Source of the DNA: Charina bottae
Taxonomy: Eukaryota; Chordata; Lepidosauria; Squamata; Charinaidae
Direction of reading: 5' to 3'
DNA: 64,000 bases
Assembly (NCBI GenBank): GCA_023362775.1
Contig: JALMGJ010000015.1
Span: 23,835,001-23,899,000 of the forward strand
Shown here: positions 18,801-29,800 of the stretch, one piece after another
How the letters are laid out: each line of letters starts with the position of its first letter
Numbering within the stretch: position 1 is the stretch's first letter
Program-made: the position numbers and the translations under genes
Notes under the pieces: model-generated
Databases searched by the model: none
The model's input: only the letters and a program-made list of their open reading frames with translations
What the model was told of the DNA's origin: nothing

Positions 18801-21800
18801 TTCCTCTTTCAAAGAAAGCTAAAAATCACAAACGGATATGTTTCTTAAGGGGGTTATCTCAGTTGCCAGCATAATCATTGTCACTGTGACACATCCAGTC
18901 CTTACAAGTCATCTGTGGCGTGGTCTGCAGGAAAGGAGAAAGCCAAACACACAGCAAGGGGTGAGGAATGGGGTGGGAAGGAGAAAGTTTTGAAAGCAAA
19001 CCCCAAACCCAAAATCTAAGGTTTACCAAGCTCTGCCTTTGGTCTAATAACCTGATCAAAATATTAGTTCTAAATCTGAGATACAACCATCCAGAGTTAA
19101 ACATTCTGGAATTTGCCAAGTTCTTGCTGTTTATCTTTACAGGTAGTCCTTGCTTAACAACAATTTGTTTAGTGACTATCCGGACTTATGACCAGTCCTC
19201 ATGCTTACGACCATCACAGCGTCCATGTGTCCCCGTGCTCACGTGATTATAATCTGGGTGCTTGGCAACCGGTTTGCATTTATGACCACCGCAGTGTCCT
19301 GTGGTCACCTGATCGCCATTTTTCACCTTCCCGGTGGGCTTCTGGCAAGCAAAATCAATGGGGAACCGCGTGATTCGCTTAACAACCATGCGGTTCACTT
19401 AACGGCCACAGTGATTCGCTTAACAACCGCCGCAAAAAAGGTCGTAAAATCGGGTTGGATTCGCTTAATGACCACTTCGCTTAGCAACCGATATTCCAGT
19501 CCCAATTGTGGTTGTTAAGTGAGGACTACCTATATACCAACCCTGAAAAAAGTAGGTTAGCCAAGGTCACCATTTCACAGAAGGGAGAACCCAGGTTCCC
19601 CGAGCGGCCAAAGGAGACAGGAGAAGCGCTCAGCAGAAACCAGATGGAAAGAGACATGCCTCATCCTAAAAATCCAGTGTGTTGTTCTTGGAAATGAGTA
19701 AAAAGCTTTCCAAAGGGAGAAATGAAAGGGGAGATGGGCGGTAATATAAATTTAATAAAATAAAATAAAATAAAATAAAATAAAATAAAATAAAATAAAA
19801 TAAAATAAAATAAAATAAAATAAAATAAAATAAAATAAAATAAAATAAAATAAAATAAAATAAAATAAAATAAAATAAAATAAAATAAAATAAAATAAAA
19901 TAATAAAATAAAATAAAATAAATAATGCAGAGCTGAGGGGCTGTAGGCTGGCGTGAAGATACGGAGGGCACCTGAATTTGCTAGCACAAGTGAGCTGTTG
20001 GGTTGGCTTCTACCACCTTCTCCATGCTCCTCCGCTCCAGGCAGCCTGGGACAGCAACTCCCAGAATTCCATGGCCCGTGCTGGTTGGAATTCTGGGAAT
20101 TTCAGTCCCCACGTTTCAGGAGCACCCAAGGCGCCAAATCCTTGCCATTCCAGATGAATCAGGTTCCTTCAAGTTCCACTGAAGGTAAATGAGTTTCAGA
20201 CCAATGCACCTTCTGGTCCAGCATCCTTCCGATTCAGGCTTTTAAGGAGTTCATAACAGAAGGTCAGTTAACTTCACCGTTACCCTTCCTATGTCCTCCA
20301 GCATACTAGACACCACTAGTACGTTACGCTGACACCCCTAGCAGTATATTTACCCTCATGCAGTACATCAGTGTTTCTCAACCTTGGCAACTTTAAGATA
20401 CGTGGACTTCAACTCCCAGAATTTTGCATTTGGTACATGCTATATTGCGTTTTCAATGCATACACCACTCTGCTTGCTTCTAACAATGCGAAGAGGTAGG
20501 GACATTTTAGAAAGGGAAATGTATAGGAAGAAGGTGGTGGAGGAAAAGCTGCTGAAAGAAATAAAGGGGATGCAAAATGAATTGCAAAATTTGTTCTTCT
20601 ACACTGAAAACAGAATCGCATTGCATGAAAAAAAATGTTGGCATAAGGATTTCATAGCAGGAGATTCGTGGATGTAGTTCTTAATTATTCCCTGTAGGCC
20701 ACAGGACATTTCATTGCATTTTATTTATGGTCCTTGACCAATAAAGGAACCAGGACAAAGGAAGCCGTCTTTTGTCTTGGATAATCTATCTACTATTAAA
20801 ACTCTTGTGTCTGTTTGATACTTTGTAACCTTCAACTGGGCAAAACGGTGCATCGTAGGATAACATTTTTTGAACCAAGGTACCTCAAATGGGCTAATTT
20901 ACAGAATGCATCCAAAATCCAGGACCCATGTCTCCCATGGAGTTGAAATTTGGCCAATTTTATAAAACATTTTATGACATAAAAATGATCATAAAACATT
21001 TCATGTCATAATACAACATGTCATAAAACATTTCCTGTGGTCAATTCCTGATGTCTGACTGTGCTATACAGTTCAATAGGAATGACATGGGCTATTTCAA
21101 GGCAGATGCATCTCTGAATATCTCCCTGAATTTTTAAGAACTTTTTCGGTAAAGGCAGTCCGTTAGAAGCTCTGCCATTCTTGAAGGCATCAAGGAATCT
21201 GGTAAGGAAATATCTCTGAAATGATGACCCAACGGGTCTCGGGTTGTCTAGTCATTTCCAATCCTCACACACAACTTGAGGGAATCGTTACCTTTACCTT
21301 CTTAGCTGTGTGCAAAACATTTCAAGTCCAAAATGCCCCGTTTGGGCTATGAAACAGCGGTTCCAAGTTCAAAATGGGCTGTTCTGATCATTTGGGAAGA
21401 GTTTGAAGCTCCCCGTGACGCCTTGCTTTGGCTTCAAATGCAACCTATTTTCAAGCTTGGAATGGTTTGCAATCAAAAACGTTTTGTACACCCCTTCGTG
21501 GGAGCTGAGCCGGCCTACACTGGTCTTCCAGAGAAGAGCTTCCCTAGAGACAGATGCTGTCTGCGATTTCTCCGGCTTTGGCCAGAAGGGGACCAGAGCA
21601 GAGAGACCGTCACAGCTGGATCTCCTGCACTTCAAGGCTTCGCATCTGTGCCGCGAGAGGACGAGCACCAGAGACTGGGTGTGCAAAGCCTCTAGGAGGA
21701 ACAGGAAGCCGGCCTCGGGTGCAGTCAGGACAAAACACCAGTAAGGGGGGGGACACACACTGTTGTCATCAGGGGGAGAGAGAACTTACTAAAAAGAGGA

Positions 21801-24800
21801 GATATTTAAAGTGCAGACAGTTACAGAGGAATGGAAAGGGAGGGAGAGATAGAATATGCCGGCGAGACAGCATTCACCAAATGCGCTCAAAAGCAAAAGG
21901 AAAGAAAGAAGGGGAAGTTCAAATGAAACACTTGTACTTTAGAACTTCTTACAGACTCAAAGCTGCCACTTTCCAAAAACTTACCCCTGTTGCCGACACA
22001 CAAAAACGGCAAAACCGAATTAACGAAAATTCTACGCTGCAACGTCTTATGGGGCTGGAAATGTCAGCGCAAATTCAACCGAATATGAACACCACTCAAC
22101 CCATTTCCTTTTTTTTAATAAAGTGTGGCCCACCCTCTCTGGCAGGGAAACGAAACATGGGTTACTGTTTTTAAAGACAATCCAAACGTAGTTTAAGGAA
22201 GGCCTTCCTGCCCATCGGTTTAGCGTGCAGATTTCTTTTCTTTAATCCAATTTCTTTTGCAGGCTTCCGAAGCAATGCAAAGAGAGAAAATTTGGGCACG
22301 ATGCAATGAATGCTACGAGCTGCTTTGGCTTGCTAAAAGATGTCCCTTTGGGAAGGACGGGTCTTCTCTGAGCTGGGTCCTAGATCAGTGTTTCTCAACA
22401 CTGTCCTAGGGAGAGGGCTGCCCGCAGGAATAAAACGGGCAGCCTCACCAGGCCAAGGAAAACCAATCGGACAAGCCCTGTAGTTCGGCTGTGGCAGGCA
22501 ACAGAGGATTTCTCCTCCCCACTGGCAGGAGGCAAATTTTTGGACTGGCGTCACCATACAGGAAAAAAAAAGGGAAGAAAGTAAAGGTGGACAGACACAC
22601 CTCTTCTCCTCTTCCTCCCCAGTATTCCCTCTGGAGTGGCAGCAGGAAGGGCCAACAGAAGTCACATGGCAAGATCATGCAAGAAGGATGGATGGAAGAA
22701 AAGAAGGAAGGGGTGGAAAAAACGAACGAAGAAAAAAACAAGATTACAGACGTTGAGAGAGAGAAAGAGAGAGAGAGAGAGAAAGAGAGAATTAGTTTTT
22801 TCAACCCTCCCACAAGACGGTACAAGAGTGAGGGTCCTTCCCACCAATATCCCCCTTCTTTGGGGTGTCTGCGAAGATGGGAGCTTGCTCCTATCACTTC
22901 CTAAGCCGAAGAGGAGCATCCGAAACCGGCTCGCCCTCAAACGGACGGAAGGAGCACGACTTGACTCGACCGGGCCATCTTGACAAGGGGGTAAAAAGTG
23001 CCGAAGAAACACGGGTCCTTCCCGCAACCAAACGTTTCCTCCCCTGGCCCTTCTCCAGAGCCAAGGGACGGACCCGAAAGCTCCCTACCTGGTGGTGGGA
23101 GACCGTTTCCGCCTCTCGCAGTGGACGGCGTCGAAGAAGGCCGCGTTCCAGAACCTCAGGGTGTGCCTGCAAAACCGGGATGAAGAAGCTGGAGGGTGGA
23201 GGCTGCCCGTTTCTGGGGTGGCTGGAAATGCACCCCGCTGAGACAATGCGGGAGAGAGGTGGGCTGCCCAAGGGCCACAGCCATCCCGCCACCTTCCAGG
23301 TCCTGGAGCGCCCGGATGGGGAAGACTTACCAGATCGGCTGCTGCTTGAGGTGCATGTACAGGTAGATCTTCTCCCCGTTTTTTTCCTCCTCCTCCTCTG
23401 GAGTGTACAGGGACACTGCGCAGAAAGGCACATTCAGACAGGGGGACTCTGGTCCGGGCAGACCCACCCCACATTTGCCGCCCTGCTCGAGCGCCCTGGA
23501 GCTTCCGCCAAGACAAAGGTTGAACGCCCACCATGTTGGTGGGTCTGCTTACCTGACTTCTGCACTCTCTCCCTCGGCTTTTCTTCGCCATCCCTAGAAG
23601 CAAGACACAGGTGGGATTCAGCCCAGCAGAGGCGGCAGCCCCCCCCCCCGCCATGGAAGGCTCAACTAGGGCACCCCGATCAAGGGCAGCCCGTCTTTTG
23701 CTTAAATCCCTCCAAGGATGACGGTCTACCACTTCTACGTACAGGCAGTCCTCACTAAACGACCATTTCTTTAGCAAAGGTTCGGACGTACGACGGCACT
23801 GACTTGCGGCCGGACCTTGCACTTACGACTGTTGCAGCGTCCCCACGGTCACATGATCGTGATTCGGGTGCTTGGCAACCAGTTCGCATTTATCACTGTC
23901 ACAGTGTCCCCGCAGTCACGTGATTGCCATTTTCAACCTTCCCAGCCGGTTTCCGACAAGCAAAATCAACGGGGAACCATGTGTTTCGGTTAACGACTAC
24001 ACGGTTCGCTTAATGATCACATGATTAGCTTAATGACCGCCACAAAAAAGGTCGTAAAATCGGGTCTGGATTTGCTTAACGACCGCATTGCTTAGTGACC
24101 AAATTTCTGGCCCTAATTGTGGTTGTTAGGTGAGGACTACCCGTAGTCGGTTCCACTGCCAAACAGCATCCAGGGTTATGAAGTTTCTCCTGACGCTCAG
24201 CCAAAATCTGTTTTCCTGCCTGTTCCCCCCCCCCCCCCCCGATTTTATTCCTGCCTTTTGGAATCACAGAGGACACCACTGTTCTTCCGGAAAGCCCCCT
24301 TTTGCAAACCGGATGCCACCTTTTGGGTCTCCCCTAACCCTTCTCTTCCCTAGGAACAGCTTACGAGCTATTAGGAGATCTGTGGATTTGGACTCACTCG
24401 TTCTTCTTGGCCCCGCTGGGCCCCCTCAGCTTGCTTTCAAAGCTCCCAAAAAACCCTTTCATGTTCTCCGTCTTGGCGGACGTGTTTTTCAGGAGCCGTT
24501 CCGCGATGTCTTTCTTCTCGGCCAGCCAGCTGTTGGCAGACTTCAGGTAGGAATCAATACTGCCCGTGGCCTTCTCTCTGGACTCGGGGGGGAGCGCTTG
24601 GGGCTTGCCTACCCAAAGACAAGAAACAAACAGTTTAACCCAGTGTTTTTCACACTTGGCAACTTTAGGAACCGTGAACCCATCTCCAATCCCCCCAAGG
24701 ATCCCCGCTTCTTTTCTTTTTAAAACAGAAACCAAGTTACTAGTCCACAAGACTACCTACATGGCAGCCTACAAATAGGGAGAGACAGTGGCAGGAAACC

Positions 24801-26847
24801 TAAAAGCAACTAACAAAAACCTACACTTCATTCTTCTGTTCAGTCTCCTGTGTTTCTGAGAGCATTCGTTATTTTTTTTTTATTTTACCTCTTCTTTTTT
24901 ATCCCCGTTTTTTTAAAAAATTGTTCTCTGTTTTGCACATTTGGAAAGTAACAGCCCAGTGAAGTACTGTAAGAACACAACACTGCTCGTCTTTCTGTGA
25001 TGTTATGCTTGGTCCTAATAAACCTGTCCCCTGGAATGTGGGGGTCCAGTGGTTGGAAACGTGGGGCTGGGTGTCCCCAGGACGTCTGGGGGACCTTGGA
25101 GTGGAGGAACCACGTGAACATCCAAGTGCAGCAAACGGACTCACCGCTCTTGGCATCCTTTGCTACTGGCAAGCCAGGAAAGTTTATCTACTTACTGTAT
25201 GTATTTACAAAATTTACAGGCTGCCCGTCCCCAAAGGGACTCTGGGCAGCTTACGTTAAAAACAGGGAACCGTAAAAAGAAGCACGGTCCTCCTGCCTAT
25301 AGAAAACGTAACCGCCAGGTCTCCACCAGCACCAAGACCTGGGGGACCAGCCAAGGTTTTACAGACTTCTGGAACGGCGACGGAACGGATGCTACGTGGA
25401 TCTCTGCAGAAAACGCAGAAAACGCTCCTTGTTCTTATCAAAATACTTCCTGGAGACAAACCGCATCCCTGGATCCGGCTTTTGCCGCACTTACCGATGT
25501 AGTAATAAGTAAAGCACATTGTCATCAGGTTTTTAGCAGGACTGAAGTCATCCATCTGGTAGCACCTGAAAAGTCACAAAGGATCCCCCGCTCAGCACTG
25601 CCAAACATGGAGGGTCTGCGTGAGGCTGGGGGCCAGAGAGGAAGCAGACTCCAGGCAAGCCCCTTATCTGCTCCCGCGGCCTCGCTCACCCCACAGCCTT
25701 ATGAAGGGGAGCAGGGGAACGCGCCCGGGCAGCTTCGCTTTTTAACGACTGGCAACCATCCAGCCGAGAATCGGATTTTGGAGTCAGAGAGTCCCATCCG
25801 TCCCAAGGAGCCGGGCAGCAGCTTTTCCAGCTGGCAAATTCGATTCAAAGGCATCCGTCTTCAAAAGCTCAGCCTTTGAGTCAAACGTGTTAGTCGAAAG
25901 AGATGCTCCTTGACCCCTACTGATCTTTGGCCACCCTAGATTGACGACGATTCTCCTCCTACAAAGTCTATCATCAATTTCGCATTTTCGAAGCTGTCTC
26001 GCTTCACCCGGAAGCTGCTGGAATCCTTGATATTTCTTATTTATTCCAAACGTCGTGCCACTTTTTCTCATTAGGATTTCCAGGGAGTGTGGCTAGAATG
26101 GGATAGCAACTTCCCCCCGAGATGGATTGGATTCCAAGGGCAGCTTCACTACAAAGGGTATCTGAACTGAAGTCTTCCTAGTTTGAAATCCAGAATTTTA
26201 CCCTCAAGTACCCACAACGTATCGCTCCTTCATTGGTGAAGACAGGTGGTAAGTGCCTAAATGGAGCTGCCTCGCCAGGACCGGAGGACCTGCTGTTGGG
26301 GAACCATGCTGGCTGGGGAATTCTGGGAGTTGAAGTCCGCCCATCTTAAAGTTGCCGAGCTTGACAAATACTGGACTAGAGAATCCTTGATCTTCCAACC
26401 CTATAATTAAGGTCACCTGAGGGACCGTCTCATCCCCAGAACATCGACCCATCCCACCCGATCAGTCAGAGAGGGCTTGCTGCGGACCCCATCGACCACA
26501 GAGTTCCATCTAGCGGGGTCCAGGGGGCGGGCCTTCTCTGCAGTAGCGCCCGCCCTTTGGAACACGTTACCCCCGGAGCTGAGGCGGGTTTCCTCGCTCC
26601 CGACCTTCCAAAAAGACTTAAAGACCTGGTTCTGCCGGCTTGCCTGGGAGGGAAATGCCGACAGTTCCTCTTGGGGATGGCTGGTCCCATGAAACCCCTC
26701 CAGTATTACCATCTTTAACATCGTTTACACTTGGATTTCATATTATTTATTAATATTGTAATTTTTTATTTATGTTTTTAACTATGTTTTATTGTGAACC
26801 GCCCAGGGTCCCCCGATGGGGGAGATGGGCGGTAATACAAATTTAAA

Positions 26848-26892
<45 letters not shown>

Positions 26893-29800
26893 GCTTTGTG
26901 GAGCAGGAAGCTGCAGCGTAATTCCAAGAAACCAATGAATTCCAGAGCCAAAACAGAACCATCAAAGAAAGAGGGACAGGAGGCTCAGAAGATCAGGGAT
27001 TTGCGGAATTCTAGTCCAAAGTCTTGGGCAGATCTGGCTGGGCTTAAACTCCAGCGAACGGAACCACGTTGCCAGATTGGCGTGAGCCTTGCGAACCCCC
27101 CCTGAGATTCCTGGCATTACTCACTCAAAGAGCACCACGGCAAAGGACTGCACCAGGCGATAGAAGGTCTGCTCCGAGACACACTTGGAATTGCAGCGCT
27201 GTGAAGGGACAAACAGCAGAGAGAGTGAGGTTGCTCCTCCTGCATCCGGGAAGAGCCCGCCTGTATCGCTTTGGCTAGGAAATACGCTGCCCTTCTTGCA
27301 CCCCTTGGCACCACAGGCATCTGTACAGCTCTTACGTGTATTTATTCCTATGCCTTCCTATCCCATGTACGCAGTTAGCAGCTGCTCCCGAAAGGGGACT
27401 GTGGAACGGAGACAGGGCCCGCCGGTGACCCCTGGGCACAGGCACCGTGCGCTGATCTTCGGGGGTCAAAGCTCTGCGTGGTGCAATTTAAGAAGAAGAG
27501 GGGGGCCTCTGTAACTCAGAACAGGCCAGCCAGGGATGCAACGGTGCAAATCGCACTCCTGCCTGAATTGGGAAAACTGTTTTCCTCCAAGCGGTTTTTA
27601 TCAAGGCGTACCAAGATGGTAGACTATACTTTTCCATGGAGGTTCACGGGGACTCTAAAAGACGTTCTGAAGCATGTTGGAACTGCGTGAGGTCTGCCAC
27701 TGACAAAGCAACATTATGTCAGGTATGTTCCCCAAGATTTACAGGACTCCAGACAACAAAAAAGCTGTTTTATCCTAAATACTTCCTTACCTGGGCGCTG
27801 ACGTATCTGGCGAACCACTCCCTGCCTTTTGTGTTCTCGCCACTGCACAGCTCCCCAAATTTGGCTTTCTCCTCTTGGTCAAACTCCTCCCTGGAATCAC
27901 ACACACACAATCACATCTTGCAAGCCCATAAAGATAAATACCAAGAAGATGCACCGGCATCAGCAGCACCCTCACGCAGTGTTCTCTGCCAACGTATGTT
28001 TTCAACGGGCACCAAAACAGGTTCGAAGTTGGCTATCGTTATTTATCATCAATGTGAATTCCAAGAGCTTAAAAACCCAGGCGCACTAAAAGAGATCCTG
28101 TCCGGTGGATTTTATTTATTACATTTATATGCTGACGTAATTCTAAGGACGCCCTGCAGTTTGCAGAGGCATGCAATAAACCCAGAAAATTAAAACATCC
28201 ATAGTCATATTAATGTAACATATAAACATAAGTTAACTCAATTAAAATGGAGCAAACGACAGTAAGCATGCATCATAGGCTGTGGAATTCTGGGAGTTGG
28301 AGTCCACCCATCTTAAAGTTGCCAAGGTTGAGAAACTGTTCTATTGGAGGCTGTTCCATAGGATGGGTGCCATTATTACAGAAAAATCAGCACCTCTGGG
28401 GCTTCACCTTCTCCCTCCCCCAACATCTCACAAAAGTGGAGGACCACCACCATTTCTCCTGGTATATCAGACGGCTTGATGTTGGTTGGAGAACATGGTC
28501 CTGTTCTCCATGGACCATTCTCTGTATGGTCCTAGCTGCCAAACCATACAGCACTTTTGGTTAAAACCAGCACTTTGAATTGCACCCGGGAATCTATGGG
28601 GCACCAATCAGGGCCTGCAGCACATGTGTTTTGCGCTTCCGGCAACAGATAATGGACAACGCATGGGATCCTGCTGTCTGCATACGTTGCAGCTTTCAGG
28701 TGGTCTTCAAAGGCCATCCAGTGGGAGATGGCATCATCAAGACCTACTTTATGGGGTCGTCTAAGACTCCACTGAAGGCAGAAGGAGAAGGGGACAGCAG
28801 AGTATGAGATGGTTAGATAGCATCACCGATGCAATGAACATGAATTTGAGTAAACTCTGGGAGGCAGTGGAGGACAGGAAGGCCTGGCGTGCTGTGGTCC
28901 ATGGGGTCACGAAGAGTCGGACACGACTAAACGAATGAACAACAACAAAGACTCCAAAAGAGGATGGAATCTAGGCCGTCTGAATGCAAACTGGGTGGTT
29001 CATCCTCTGAGCTACAGACCGACCAGGGCTCCTGAACTTGCCATGACAGTGGCATTTCCAGGCCACAGTTAATAATAACGGGTGCAGTGGCTATCCATGC
29101 TATGCAGAAGCTACTCTGAGGCTGTTCCTCTCCAGCAGAGGAACGCAGAAGCCTCTGGGCCTTGGGATCTGCCAAGTCTAGGGCTGTCCACCATGGAAAA
29201 GAGGAAGTGGAGTGAATTCGTATCCACATGAAGTGTACAGAAAATCCTTGTTTGTTTCTATTGTCCTTTAGAAGGATCAAAATGTATAAGCAGACATCTT
29301 TGCTGTCCAGGCATAGATGAGCTTGCAGAAAATATTTGGCTTCCAAATTAACCGGTTAAAACTGCAGATCTACCTCTTCAGCTGCTTGGAATAAATTGAG
29401 GAATTAAGTGACTTATCCATGGAGGCAGGATTTTAAAGCACAAAGTGGAGAAATGTGGCCTTGGGCTACTGTAGCTCTGCTACCCCATCAATTCTTTAAC
29501 AAGGTTAAAAGGTTTGCTCCAAAGCACGGCCTCTTTCCCCCTTTGGCAGAGGACGCACAAACCCCCTTTGACGCGGCATCCAATCGCAATTGGCACTGGG
29601 AATATTCTCTGTCGCTCCGGAACCCAATCCGGCTCAGAGCGAGAAAGGAAGCGAGGCCAGGTCTTCCTTCCTCGTTGCTCAAATTAAATCACATTAATTC
29701 GGCCCACGGTGACTCAGAGTGCTGAAATCCAGCGGGATTTTTTACATCTGAGCCGACGTTGGGGGCTTGCAGCAGCTGTGGAATCTGCCCCCCATCCAGC

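Noticed and set aside
19661..19987. Open frames encoding ILFYF repeats
   Set aside because: Pure translation of the TAAAA microsatellite.
22865..23758. 297-codon plus-strand open frame
   Set aside because: It is antisense to KIAA0513 exons 6 to 8 and has no recognisable domain.
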